Source: an uncultured Bacilli bacterium (GTDB taxonomy: Bacteria; Bacillota_I; Bacilli_A; RF39; UBA660). Taken from it: DNA of 41,188 bases. A model generated the notes under the pieces. The model was not told where the DNA came from. It searched no databases and saw only the letters and a program-made list of their open reading frames with translations. Position 1 is the first letter of the stretch. Each line of letters starts with the position of its first letter. This document shows positions 16,004 to 24,555 of this stretch, one piece after another. Position numbers and translations under genes: made by a program. Where the stretch lies: assembly GCA_934096265.1 (NCBI GenBank), contig CAKOLI010000008.1, forward strand, positions 1 through 41,188, in the 5' to 3' direction.

Positions 16004-17257
16004 TTAATCCTCCTTACTATTACTTAAAAAGCTTCCAAAGATTTTAGTAATAATTTTATCGTTTTTCTTTTTACTATTTTTAGGTGTAATAAGTAAATTT
16101 TCATCAATATCATCTATCATTGTATATTCTTTACCTCTTACTAGCATTTTATCATTAAAATATTTTATCATACCTAAAGCCGTTGTATATTTATTATCTC
16201 TAATGCCTAAGGTATCTACAGAATATATTATAACATCTTTTCCAAAAATTTCAAAGCATAAATTCTTAAAATGTTTAATTTCTGTAAGTCCTCCAGTTAA
16301 AACTATGTAGTTGATGTTTTGTTTTGTTAGTAATAATATTTGTTCTTTAGATAATTCTAGTATTTGTGTTAGTCTTGCCATAACCACTTCTGATACTTCT
16401 AGTTGGTTTAATTTAATAGGTTCTTTTACAACATTATTCATTTCGTATACATCATTTAGGCTTAGAAATCTTTTGTGGGCAGAAGCAAATTTTTCTTTTA
16501 GGACTCTTGCACTGAAGATATCTATATTGAAGGCTTTTGCTAAGTCTCTTTCAATATTTCTTCCACCTATTTGGATTATTTCACTGTTCATTAGTTTTCC
16601 TCTGTTAATAATGGATACGGTTGTTGTTTCATGGCCTAGATTAATTATAGCACCTACTTTTTTATCTAAGGTATCATTTCTTACTTCGTAATAGTCTCCT
16701 AGACCACTGAAGGTAATGTCTGATACTTCTAATCCTGAGGCTTCAGTTACACTAACTACTGAATAGATATTCTTTTTAGGTGTAGTTATGATTATGGCTT
16801 TTAAATCTAATTTATCCGCTTTTTTACCCACTGGATAACTTACTTTAAGAGAATCATCTAAGATGAATGTAAGTGGTAATACAGTTACTAATTCATACTC
16901 ATTGGGTATCTTACTGTATACACTTTTTTTTATTATATCATTTATATGTTTAGTAGCTATAATTTTATCTTCTTCATCTATATTAATAGAGCTTTCTGTA
17001 TATATAAATTTAGCATTATATGAAGGAACATTAACAATAGCTCTTTTTATTTCAATACCTAAGTTTTCGTTTATTTCTTTTAAACCATCTTTTAGTGTAT
17101 TAATAACTAGATTAGCATCTACGATTAAGCCTTTTCTTATTCCTTTGCTTTTAATAGTATGAGCCGCTAGAACATTAAATTTATTATTATATAATTCACT
17201 TACTACAAATTTAATAGTGTCACTACCAATATCCACCGCGGTATATATTTTCTTCAT
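16004..17257 (-). CDS. ftsA: Cell division protein FtsA
   Basis: Actin-like ATPase that tethers FtsZ filaments to the membrane. From ATG 17257 (417 residues) it has the phosphate-1 motif YTAVDIGSDTIKFVV at the start, the second phosphate loop GAIINLGHETTTVSII, an adenosine-binding IVLTGGLTEI and a C-terminal amphipathic helix (KIITKIFGSFLS) that should insert into the membrane. The frame extends to 17293, but AGGAG lies eight bases before 17257 and is too close for the ATG at 17263. Coupled to ftsZ; no other dcw cluster gene (mraY, murG, divIB, sepF) is adjacent, unlike the classical cluster. Confidence 0.93.
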   Translation of the reverse strand: MKKIYTAVDIGSDTIKFVVSELYNNKFNVLAAHTIKSKGIRKGLIVDANLVINTLKDGLKEINENLGIEIKRAIVNVPSYNAKFIYTESSINIDEEDKIIATKHINDIIKKSVYSKIPNEYELVTVLPLTFILDDSLKVSYPVGKKADKLDLKAIIITTPKKNIYSVVSVTEASGLEVSDITFSGLGDYYEVRNDTLDKKVGAIINLGHETTTVSIINRGKLMNSEIIQIGGRNIERDLAKAFNIDIFSARVLKEKFASAHKRFLSLNDVYEMNNVVKEPIKLNQLEVSEVVMARLTQILELSKEQILLLTKQNINYIVLTGGLTEIKHFKNLCFEIFGKDVIIYSVDTLGIRDNKYTTALGMIKYFNDKMLVRGKEYTMIDDIDENLLITPKNSKKKNDKIITKIFGSFLSNSKED

Positions 17258-17301
17258 AGACATCTCTCCTACTAACTTAAAATAATTATACAATAAAATA
17301 A

Positions 17302-17337
17302 TAAAAAATGCTATATATTTTTATTATTATATAGCAA
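17302..17337 (-). terminator. Intrinsic terminator after rluB
   Basis: On the minus strand TGCTATATA pairs with TATATAGCA across a loop of about ten bases, then six T. It lies between the rluB stop and the ftsA start, so ftsA-ftsZ must have its own promoter or depend on readthrough. Confidence 0.8.
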
Positions 17338-17347
17338 AATATTATAA

Positions 17348-18067
17348 TTAATGTTTTTTTAGACTATATAGTTTTTTTACTTCTTTTATTTGTAGCTTAC
17401 GATACTCTCCTGGTTTTAGGCCTTCTAAGTTTAGAAAGGCGTAGCGTTCTCTTTTTAGTTTTACTACATCATAAGATAAGGCATTAAACATCTTTTTAAC
17501 TTGATGGTTTTTACCTTCATGGATAACTATTTCTACTATAGATGTATTACTTTTTTTGTCATATTTTCTAACTTTGGCAAATGTTGCTCTAGCTAGATAA
17601 TTATCTATTAAGACGCCACGTTTTAGGCAGTTTATATCTTCTTTTTTTACTAATCCTTTTACTTTAGCAACATATACTTTATCTACATTAGATGATGGAT
17701 GCATTAGTATATTAGCTAAAGTGCCATCGTTAGTTAGAAGTAGTAATCCTGTAGTATCATAATCTAGTCTTCCTACTGGATATATTCTAGTATTAGTATT
17801 TATTAAATCTACTACTGTTTTTCTTCCTACTTCATCTTTAGTAGAAGTAATTACTTCTCTTGGCTTATATAATAGATAATATTCATATTTAATGTTTTTA
17901 TCTATATCTATATCATCTATGCTAATAGTATCACTAGTACTTACTTTAGTACCTAATTCAGTAACAACTTCTCCATTTACTTTGACTCTTTTTTCTAGTA
18001 TTAGTTTTTCTGCTTCTCTTCTGGAAGCATATCCATAGTTAGAAATTACCTTTTGTATTCTTTCCAT
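17348..18067 (-). CDS. rluB: Pseudouridine synthase of the RluB/RsuA family
   Basis: A 239-residue RNA-modifying enzyme. An S4 RNA-binding domain occupies about 1-55 (RIQKVISNYGYASRREAEKL). The catalytic domain carries the family motif GRLDYDTTGLLLLTNDG with catalytic Asp102, and HEGKNHQVKKMF further on. Family members isomerise a uridine in 23S (RluB) or 16S (RsuA) rRNA; the RluB assignment is by resemblance to Bacillus YpuL. GAGGTGA precedes ATG 18067. It ends in its own terminator before ftsA. Confidence 0.93.
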   Translation of the reverse strand: MERIQKVISNYGYASRREAEKLILEKRVKVNGEVVTELGTKVSTSDTISIDDIDIDKNIKYEYYLLYKPREVITSTKDEVGRKTVVDLINTNTRIYPVGRLDYDTTGLLLLTNDGTLANILMHPSSNVDKVYVAKVKGLVKKEDINCLKRGVLIDNYLARATFAKVRKYDKKSNTSIVEIVIHEGKNHQVKKMFNALSYDVVKLKRERYAFLNLEGLKPGEYRKLQIKEVKKLYSLKKH

Positions 18068-18229
18068 AGCTAGTCACCTCATATATCAATTATATATTAT
18101 AATATTAAAAAAGAAAAGTACAAATAGTTATTTTTATGTAATTTGCTCTATACATAATTATTATATTATAAATACTTTCCTCTTGTGGAATATATATAAG
18201 TGGTATTAAGGTAGATATTATTTATTAAA

Positions 18230-19915
18230 TTACTTGGTTGTCAAGACGGTGTGCGATGTACCAAAGGAATTGTTACCACCACCGGCATCTCCCATGAAGT
18301 AAAATCCGCCTCCTCCGCGAAGGAACCATGGAGTAGAGCTACTGATAAATGAAGCAATATTGCTATACCATCCTCTTGTTTCTCCTGTAGCATCTCCTAG
18401 GATTCTCCTTGTATAATCACTAGCAGATGTTCCAAATGTATATGCATCTACATATTTACTTCCTAAAGGTAGTGTACTCGTTGTAAATCCAGAATTTGAA
18501 TAAGTAAGGCCAGTTCCATCGCTAGTTTTTATTACTCCCATCGTGTATTTTTTACCAAAGCCACCTTTCATGTCGTATACTCCTGTAACATTGCCAGTGG
18601 TTGATGACATTATTCCTGCTGTACTTGTATAACTTGTACATGTGGTAGTTTGACTTGTTAAATCCGTTTCACTTACTGGGCCACAGCCTGCCTTTCCCAA
18701 GCGATGTGCATTTTGAGCTATTTCAGTAAGACCTAGTCCATATTTACTTTGTTTTAAGTATGTAACTGCTCCCCACTCAGTATTTTTCATCATGTGAGAG
18801 TCTGTCCCACTTGTTCCATTTGATGTTAAATAAGTATCTGTGTTAAAACTTTGTGATGCACTAAATAGTGCTGATATTGTTTGACTTCTTATGCTGGTTG
18901 CAGCTGGTTTTATAGTTGGTGCACTTGCAGTACCTGTAGTTGTAAATTTACCTACCCAGATACCTGATAATTCATCAGTACCAAAAGTAAACGCAGGATG
19001 TGTAAGCCAATCACCATTCGTGCTTCCAGTAGATTTTGTAGTATCTTTGCTTTCAAATAATACTTGTATTTCTATTGGGTCTATGCTTTCTGAATTTACG
19101 TTAAATAATCTATATTTATATCTTGGTATCCATACATAGTATGCTAAGATGTCACTTTCTAGCACTTCACTACCTACTGCTTTAGTAGTGTCAGACATGT
19201 AACTATCTCTTGTTCCACTACTTACCATCACGGCATTAGCCCACTCTTTATTACTATAATTATACCAATCGTTATTTTTGTTAGTGGAGTCCGCTTTTAC
19301 CCAAGTAGTACCATTCCACTTAATTGGTATCATTCCTTCTGCTAGGGCTGGAGCGTTTGGTTCTTCTCCTTCTTCTGTATATACTGCTTCTCCATCAGTA
19401 GTTATTTTGCCATGAAAGTGAGTTCCTATTACTGAGTTAGGAGTTGTTGTATCTAGCCATAATCTTAAATTATATGTTCTTGTTTCTCCTGCTGCGATGA
19501 TTTGTTTTTTGGCAATTATACTGTTTGTTAAGCTAGATAATAATACTGGTGTACCATTATCTCCTAGCATTACTTTAATATAATTAGATGGTACTTGGTT
19601 GTTAGCACAGCCATGGGTATTTACATATGTAGTGTCAGTTACTAGTTTTAAGTCGAATTGATAGTCTATATTACCAGTATTTTTGATTGTAAAGGTATAT
19701 GGGGTTGTTTTTTTACCGTCTGTATCACTTAATGGTAGTTTGCCAATATCTAGGGAACCTGTATCATTATATGTTATTTGTAATATACCTGTTGTGTATT
19801 CATTATTTTTTAGAGCTTGTTCTGTTTTTGCAAACATAGCATAAGAGCTACCTAGAAAGATTAATAATACTGATACAATAGATATGCTTAATATTAGTAT
19901 TGTTTTTTTCTTCAT
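18230..19915 (-). CDS. Secreted TasA/camelysin-like N-terminus with C-type-lectin-like C-terminus; candidate DGR target 1
   Basis: 561 residues from ATG 19915 (GAGAGG nine bases upstream; the ATG at 19924 would touch it). A signal peptide ending near SSYAMFA and a TasA/camelysin-like beta domain (about 25-170, TTPYTFTIKNTGNIDYQFDL) come first. A linker EGMIPIKWNGTTWVKAD and the segment YYVWIPRYKYRLFN follow. The C-terminal half has the FGE-sulfatase/C-type-lectin look: MMKNTEWGAVTYLKQSKYG, a Cys pair, YDMKGG and RILGDATGETRGWY. The end, RGGGGFYFMGDAGGG on to HTVLTTK, is GC-rich and quite unlike the end of the paralogue at 39226, although the two share most residues before it. That is the layout of a diversity-generating retroelement target. 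Flanked by rluB and obg, with no obvious terminator. Confidence 0.85.
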   Translation of the reverse strand: MKKKTILILSISIVSVLLIFLGSSYAMFAKTEQALKNNEYTTGILQITYNDTGSLDIGKLPLSDTDGKKTTPYTFTIKNTGNIDYQFDLKLVTDTTYVNTHGCANNQVPSNYIKVMLGDNGTPVLLSSLTNSIIAKKQIIAAGETRTYNLRLWLDTTTPNSVIGTHFHGKITTDGEAVYTEEGEEPNAPALAEGMIPIKWNGTTWVKADSTNKNNDWYNYSNKEWANAVMVSSGTRDSYMSDTTKAVGSEVLESDILAYYVWIPRYKYRLFNVNSESIDPIEIQVLFESKDTTKSTGSTNGDWLTHPAFTFGTDELSGIWVGKFTTTGTASAPTIKPAATSIRSQTISALFSASQSFNTDTYLTSNGTSGTDSHMMKNTEWGAVTYLKQSKYGLGLTEIAQNAHRLGKAGCGPVSETDLTSQTTTCTSYTSTAGIMSSTTGNVTGVYDMKGGFGKKYTMGVIKTSDGTGLTYSNSGFTTSTLPLGSKYVDAYTFGTSASDYTRRILGDATGETRGWYSNIASFISSSTPWFLRGGGGFYFMGDAGGGNNSFGTSHTVLTTK

Positions 19916-19982
19916 ATATGTCATCCTCTCTACTTATCTACTATATAAATTTTAGCATATTTTTTAAAAATAGACAACTATT

Positions 19983-20013
19983 TAAGAAAAAAATAGTAAC
20001 TTTTTCATTACTA
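19983..20013 (-). terminator. Intrinsic terminator of obg
   Basis: On the minus strand AATAGTAA, a loop of about eight bases and TTACTATT are followed by T-rich sequence. The first arm contains the obg stop codon TAG. Confidence 0.85.
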
Positions 20014-21285
20014 TTTTGTATACTCAAATTCATAGTTTAGGATACGTATTATGTCTCCTTCTTTAACTCCTAGTTGTTCTAAGCTATCATCTATACCCAT
20101 TTTTCTTAATTTGTTAGCAAATCTTACGTATGATTCTTCACTATTGAAGTTAGACATTTTAAGTAGTTTTTCTACTTCGCTTCCTCTTATTACGAAGACG
20201 CCATTTTCTTTGTTTATGGTGTATGGACGGGTTTCTTTAAATTTATATAGAACATGAGTTTCGTATTTATCATTTTCAAATAGAGTGCTTTCTTCTATGT
20301 TACTTACCATGTTAGAAAGATATTCTATCACTTCTTCCAAGCCTTTGTTAGAAGCGGCTTCTACACTAAATATTTTTATATCTTTGATTTTAGTTTTTAG
20401 TATTTCTAGGTTTTCTTTAGCATTAGGTAGGTCCATTTTGTTACATATAATTATTCTAGGCTTTTCTATTAGTTTGGGATTAAATTCTTTAAGTTCGTTG
20501 TTAATAGTTAGGTAGTCTTGGTATGGATCTCTTCCTTCACTGCCTGAGATATCTATTACGTGAGCTATTACTTTAGTTCTTTCTATGTGTTTTAAAAATT
20601 GGTGTCCTAGGCCACTTCCGGATGAGGCTCCTTCTATTAATCCTGGTAAGTCCGCTAGAATAAAGGTTTTTTTGTTCTTGGTTGTTACTACTCCTAAGTT
20701 TGGTGATAATGTTGTGAAGTGGTAAGAAGCTATTTTAGGGTTTGCTCCACTTACCATTGATAAGATGGTAGATTTACCTACGCTAGGCATTCCTACTAAT
20801 CCTACATCCGCAAGCATTCTTAGGGTAGCATTTATTCTTCTTTCTTCTCCCGGTTCTCCTCTTTCACATACTGATGGGCAAGGATTGGTTTTCGTGGCAA
20901 GTGATACATTGCCTCTTCCTCCCCTTCCACCGTAGGCTACTACTACACTATCTTTATCATGAGATAAATCGGCGATGATTAAATTAGTATCTATATCTTT
21001 TATTGTAGTACCTACTGGTACTTTAATGGTTATATCTGGAGCACTTTTACCATCTTTATTTTTCCCTTCTCCATTTTCACCTGATTTACCTTTTATATGT
21101 TTTTGGTATCTTAAGTCTATTAATGTTTTAAGGCCAGAGTCTGCTAGAAAGATGACGTTTCCTCCTTTTCCCCCACTACCTCCATATGGTCCTCCCATAG
21201 GTATATATTTTTCACGTCTAAAGGCCATGCAGCCATCTCCACCACTACCTGCAGTAACAGTAATATTTACTTCATCTACAAACAT
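20011..21285 (-). CDS. obg: GTPase Obg (ObgE/CgtA)
   Basis: Essential ribosome-associated GTPase linked to 50S assembly and, in Bacillus, to sporulation and the stress response. The 424-residue protein has the Gly-rich Obg fold (about 1-158, GGSGGKGGNVIF, GGRGGRGN), a G domain with G1 GMPSVGKST at 165-173, G3 DLPG at 212-215 and G4 NKMD at 282-285, and a C-terminal OCT domain (about 345-424). G1 reads SVGKS where most homologues have NVGKS. GAGGGA precedes ATG 21285. It ends directly in a terminator. Confidence 0.97.
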   Translation of the reverse strand: MFVDEVNITVTAGSGGDGCMAFRREKYIPMGGPYGGSGGKGGNVIFLADSGLKTLIDLRYQKHIKGKSGENGEGKNKDGKSAPDITIKVPVGTTIKDIDTNLIIADLSHDKDSVVVAYGGRGGRGNVSLATKTNPCPSVCERGEPGEERRINATLRMLADVGLVGMPSVGKSTILSMVSGANPKIASYHFTTLSPNLGVVTTKNKKTFILADLPGLIEGASSGSGLGHQFLKHIERTKVIAHVIDISGSEGRDPYQDYLTINNELKEFNPKLIEKPRIIICNKMDLPNAKENLEILKTKIKDIKIFSVEAASNKGLEEVIEYLSNMVSNIEESTLFENDKYETHVLYKFKETRPYTINKENGVFVIRGSEVEKLLKMSNFNSEESYVRFANKLRKMGIDDSLEQLGVKEGDIIRILNYEFEYTK

Positions 21286-21342
21286 GTTAATCCCTCGTTT
21301 CTTTAAAGATTATATCATAAAAAGGCGAAAAAAAAAAGTATA

Positions 21343-21588
21343 TTACTTCTTTGAAGCAAACATAACTGTTCCTATTAATATAATCATAACAATAATAAGC
21401 CCTAATATAATTAAACTAAAATTACCTGAGGCAACTTTTCCATCGTTTATTACCGCGGAGGTATCTATAAAATTACTTATGTCTACTGATACGTTTTTAC
21501 TACTTTCTTGAGCAGATATTGCCAAGGTAGTGCTTGGTATACAAAGACATGTTATAAAAAATAAAAATTTCTTTTTTATTTGTTTCAC
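21343..21588 (-). CDS. Small exported or membrane protein of unknown function
   Basis: 81 residues from GTG 21588, which has AGGAG seven bases upstream; the longer frame to 21618 has no ribosome site. It carries an N-terminal signal-like segment (about 5-22, with the cleavage-like sequence TLAISA), a short polar middle and a C-terminal membrane helix (about 57-77) ending in FASKK. This could be a small surface protein held by its C-terminal helix. It lies 27 bases after the degenerate CPBP gene and is probably cotranscribed with it. I do not recognise a family. Confidence 0.7.
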   Translation of the reverse strand: MKQIKKKFLFFITCLCIPSTTLAISAQESSKNVSVDISNFIDTSAVINDGKVASGNFSLIILGLIIVMIILIGTVMFASKK

Positions 21589-21614
21589 ACTATCACTCCT
21601 TATTGACAAAGATG

Positions 21615-22313
21615 TCAATTAATTAATAACAATGTCTCTACCATTAGAAAGATACTAGGAATTAAATTATATATAATTCGGTATACTATTGGTACAAAAA
21701 CATTATTTGTTTTATAATAACTGTAAGATAATCCCATATAAAATGCAGTGCATGGAATTATATATACTAATGTTAGCACATTAGTAATAGAAAATGCATA
21801 CGCGAAGAATGCATTAGAAAACGCACTGATAAACGTAAATAGCCATTTGTTATCTATTATGTCTTTAAATGTTTTTTTGAATACTAACTCTTCTATTATT
21901 GGATAATATAAAGTGGTCGACAAAACAAGTAATATAGTATTATCTTTAAAGACATTTTCTAAATTACTTAAGTTATCATTAGAAATATTTGAGAATTTAA
22001 AAATGCACGCAATAAGAATATTAATTATAAAGTATGCTCCTAGTCCAAATAAAAAGTATTTCAGCCCTTTACTCATATATGTTTTAATGTTTTTAATAAA
22101 TTTTTTAAAATCTTTTTTCAAGTCATCTATGTATACAGAGGCAATTAAAAATAAGCACAAAAAATTTAACAAAAACATTAAAAGTAGTTTAATATTTCCT
22201 TCTATTTTAAACATTGAAATTATATTATTAGTAAATATAGGCCATATAAAATATAGAAGTATTATTCCTATACTTATACATATTGTTTTTATTTTATTAC
22301 TAGAATTATTCAT
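21615..22313 (-). CDS. Degenerate CPBP-family membrane protein
   Basis: 232 residues from ATG 22313 (AGGAGG seven bases before; the frame extends to 22358 without a ribosome site). Six to eight hydrophobic segments and the order of conserved regions fit CPBP/Abi intramembrane proteases, but the catalytic motifs are altered. EExxxR reads EELVFK, the FxxxH region reads SNAFFAYAF with no His, and HxxxN reads RIIYN. It is probably proteolytically inactive, as some CPBP proteins with scaffold or immunity-like roles are. It has its own promoter (22339-22366) and lies downstream of the Trp-rich mini-ORF. Confidence 0.75.
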   Translation of the reverse strand: MNNSSNKIKTICISIGIILLYFIWPIFTNNIISMFKIEGNIKLLLMFLLNFLCLFLIASVYIDDLKKDFKKFIKNIKTYMSKGLKYFLFGLGAYFIINILIACIFKFSNISNDNLSNLENVFKDNTILLVLSTTLYYPIIEELVFKKTFKDIIDNKWLFTFISAFSNAFFAYAFSITNVLTLVYIIPCTAFYMGLSYSYYKTNNVFVPIVYRIIYNLIPSIFLMVETLLLIN

Positions 22314-22338
22314 AAACACTCCTCCTAGTGATAATTTT

Positions 22339-22366
22339 ATTATATCAAATAACTCCAAAAAGGCAA
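22339..22366 (-). promoter_or_regulatory. Promoter of the degenerate CPBP gene
   Basis: On the minus strand TTGCCT (22361-22366) and a perfect TATAAT (22339-22344) are separated by 16 bases, with the ribosome site and ATG 22313 just downstream. Confidence 0.6.
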
Positions 22367-22418
22367 CATGTAGTAATGCTTTTTACATTATATTTACATA
22401 TACAATCTTTATTACATG

Positions 22419-22446
22419 AAATGAAACCAAGCTAAGTTGGTTTCAC
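22419..22446 (-). terminator. Hairpin after the Trp-rich mini-ORF
   Basis: On the minus strand GTGAAACCAA, a six-base loop and TTGGTTTCAT form an 8-10 bp stem followed by only a modest T-rich stretch (TTTC). It lies 17 bases past the mini-ORF stop. It may terminate the short transcript or act as an attenuator for the CPBP gene. Confidence 0.55.
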
Positions 22447-22462
22447 CATTTAAGTATTTAAA

Positions 22463-22492
22463 TTACATCCACCAGAAAAACCATCTCCACAT
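22463..22492 (-). CDS. Nine-codon Trp-rich peptide MWRWFFWWM
   Basis: The ATG at 22492 has a strong GGAGG site eight bases upstream and a consensus promoter 38 bases before that, so the message is almost certainly made and the start usable. The encoded peptide has four Trp and two Phe in nine residues and stops at TAA 22463-22465; a hairpin follows. It might be a leader peptide sensing charged tRNA-Trp/Phe, a hydrophobic toxin- or pheromone-like micropeptide, or a chance frame in a small RNA. The CPBP-type neighbour, a family often tied to peptide processing or immunity, makes the second idea worth testing. Function is unknown. Confidence 0.5.
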   Translation of the reverse strand: MWRWFFWWM

Positions 22493-22529
22493 AGGTCTTC
22501 CCTCCTTTCAATACTTTAGTTTCATATTA

Positions 22530-22558
22530 ATTATAGCACAATAGTGCTTATTAATCAA
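22530..22558 (-). promoter_or_regulatory. Promoter with palindromic spacer driving the Trp-rich mini-ORF
   Basis: On the minus strand TTGATT (22553-22558), 17 bases, then TATAAT (22530-22535). The spacer holds a perfect 5-bp palindrome AGCAC-TATT-GTGCT (22535-22548), which touches the -10 box. This is a good place for a repressor operator. Confidence 0.65.
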
Positions 22559-22597
22559 TAAATATTGTATATTTTGTACGCTTTTTTGTAAACTAAG

Positions 22598-23353
22598 TTA
22601 GATAATATTATCGTACTGAAGCTTTATATTACAAGACTTTATATTATCATTTATATGTTTAATTAAGTTAGTATAATCAATGTAAAATTCGATTTTTTCA
22701 TTACTTTCTTTATAGTTTATGATAATATAATCAGGACTATTACTATTACTAGTAATAATATCACTAACTTTTACTTTGTAAGAATTTTCTTTTATATTAT
22801 TAGATGTTTTAGTATATTCTAGTGTTCCTTTGTTAATATAATTATATATATTATTTATATTTAGGTATTTATAGTCTATTACAGGATATACGTTTTGTTC
22901 ATCTATTAGAATATATGTATCATTTTCTTTAGTATAATATTTACCATCTTTATACAAATAGTTAGCCTCTATATTATTAACTGTTAATATTCCCTCGTCC
23001 TCTTTTTTTATAACACTACCTTTATAGTTTAAGGTGTATTTATTATCTTCCGTGTCTAAATCGATTATAAATGTATAGTTATAATCTTTAAACTTAAATG
23101 TTTCTTGGTTAGTAGGGATGCTTTCTTTGCTTGTTTTTGATGGTAAAGTTGTGGGTAATTTGTTAGTTTTATTTACTAGTATCATTAAGATTATTATAGC
23201 TAGTAGCCCTACTAATAGTTTTATAATATTAGAATTTTTTTTATCTTTAGTTTTATCTTTGGTTATATTTGATGGTTGTAGGTGTTCTTTGATATTTTTA
23301 TCTTCTTCTTGTTTCTTATTTTTATAGTAATCAAACCAGAAGTTGTTACTCAT
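22598..23353 (-). CDS. Unknown single-pass membrane protein
   Basis: 251 residues from ATG 23353, which has AGGTG six bases upstream and overlaps the end of fmt by 8 bases; the frame to 23362 has no ribosome site. A charged cytoplasmic stretch with many Lys/Asp (1-43), one membrane helix (about 45-61) and an outside domain of alternating strands, rich in Tyr and Asn (YKGSVIKKEDEGILTV, YLYKDGKYYTKENDTYI), make it look like a small extracellular beta-domain protein. Asn and Lys richness follows the AT bias. The overlap with fmt suggests cotranscription. I do not recognise a family. Confidence 0.8.
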   Translation of the reverse strand: MSNNFWFDYYKNKKQEEDKNIKEHLQPSNITKDKTKDKKNSNIIKLLVGLLAIIILMILVNKTNKLPTTLPSKTSKESIPTNQETFKFKDYNYTFIIDLDTEDNKYTLNYKGSVIKKEDEGILTVNNIEANYLYKDGKYYTKENDTYILIDEQNVYPVIDYKYLNINNIYNYINKGTLEYTKTSNNIKENSYKVKVSDIITSNSNSPDYIIINYKESNEKIEFYIDYTNLIKHINDNIKSCNIKLQYDNII

Positions 23354-24299
23354 TTTTATCACCTAAAATTGTTCCTATTAAGGTGTTTTTATCTTTGATA
23401 CCATTTAGGTATGATTTGGTAGTACATCTATTTTTCCCTTCTAGTTTGATGTCTGTGATAAGTAAGGATTTTTCTTCTGTTTTAACGATAAAGCCTTCTT
23501 TGGTTATTTCTTTTATTTCACCACATAAGCCATCGTAATCTTTGTCTATTACTATAGTATTATATATTTTTAGTATTTTACCATTTAGGTATGTATATGC
23601 TCCTGGATTTGAAGACAAACCTCTTATTAGATTATGAATGTTAATGGCTTTGTTTTTAAAGTTTATTAGTTCTTCTTCTTTAGTGATGTTATATGCATAG
23701 GTAGCTTCTTCATCGTTTTGTTTTTCTCTCTCGTTTGTTCTATTTATTATGCTTGGTAAGGTTTCTTCTAGTAAAGATGCACCTAGATGGCTTAATTTTT
23801 CAAATAGAGTGTCACTGGTATCTTCTTCTTCTATGTTTAGTTTTGCGCTTGATATTATGTCTCCTGTATCCATTTTGGCATCCATGTACATGATAGTAAT
23901 ACCTGTTGTTTTATCTCCATTTATAAGAGCTCTTTGGATGGGAGCACCTCCTCTATATTTAGGAAGTAAGGATGCATGTACATTGATAGAACCATATTTA
24001 GGTAGGTCTAGTACTTCTTTAGGGATAAATTGACCATATGCACAGGTTATTATTAAATCTGGTTTTGTATCTATAATTGTTTGGTAGTCTTCTTTTATTT
24101 TATCTGGTTGGAATACTTTGATATTGTGTTTTTCTGCGAGTGCTTTAGTATTAGTAGGAATAAGAGTACCTTTTCTTGTTTTTTCTTTATCTTTTTGAGA
24201 TACTACTAGTACTATGTTGTAGTTATTTTCGATAAGTGAAGATAGAACTACTTCGGAAAATTCTTTTGTCCCCATAAAAACTATTCTTATATCTTTCAT
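23346..24299 (-). CDS. fmt: Methionyl-tRNA formyltransferase
   Basis: Formylates Met-tRNA of the initiator from 10-formyl-tetrahydrofolate. The 317-residue protein has the full length and active site of the family: Asn106 and His108 in INVHASLLPKYRGGAPIQ, and Asp144 in MDTGD. The C-terminal tRNA-binding OB domain runs from about 210. It starts 60 bases after rpmF and its terminator and overlaps the following unknown membrane gene. The usual partner def is not adjacent. Confidence 0.97.
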   Translation of the reverse strand: MKDIRIVFMGTKEFSEVVLSSLIENNYNIVLVVSQKDKEKTRKGTLIPTNTKALAEKHNIKVFQPDKIKEDYQTIIDTKPDLIITCAYGQFIPKEVLDLPKYGSINVHASLLPKYRGGAPIQRALINGDKTTGITIMYMDAKMDTGDIISSAKLNIEEEDTSDTLFEKLSHLGASLLEETLPSIINRTNEREKQNDEEATYAYNITKEEELINFKNKAINIHNLIRGLSSNPGAYTYLNGKILKIYNTIVIDKDYDGLCGEIKEITKEGFIVKTEEKSLLITDIKLEGKNRCTTKSYLNGIKDKNTLIGTILGDKNE

Positions 24300-24342
24300 A
24301 TGTAAATCACCTACTAATATAATAGCATAAATTTTGATAAAA

Positions 24343-24375
24343 AAAAATAGTAACTTTAATTATTCAGTTACTTTT
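24343..24375 (-). terminator. Intrinsic terminator of the ftsK-rpmF operon
   Basis: On the minus strand GTAACT, a ten-base loop and AGTTAC are followed by TATTTTTTTT. The first arm overlaps the last codons of rpmF. Confidence 0.8.
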
Positions 24376-24551
24376 TCTTTTTTGGATACTTTTTGTTCTC
24401 CTTTATAAAATCCACATTCACTGCACGCTCTATGTGGTCTAATCATCGCACCACAGTTGGTACATTTAACTAGCCCATTAGCACTGATTTTATAATGAGT
24501 TCTTCTCATATCTCTTCTAGTTTTACTAACTTTTCTAAAAGGTACTGCCAT
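24360..24551 (-). CDS. rpmF: 50S ribosomal protein L32
   Basis: 63 residues of the expected size with the conserved start AVPFRKVSKTRRDMRR and two Cys pairs, CTNC and CSEC, which bind zinc; this is the zinc-containing (C+) form. It lies four bases after yceD, the classical yceD-rpmF pair. Confidence 0.98.
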   Translation of the reverse strand: MAVPFRKVSKTRRDMRRTHYKISANGLVKCTNCGAMIRPHRACSECGFYKGEQKVSKKEKVTE

Positions 24552-24555
24552 AAAA

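Noticed and set aside
20975..21511. Plus-strand frame opposite obg
   Set aside because: Shadow produced by the Gly-rich Obg fold, giving a Pro-rich antisense translation.
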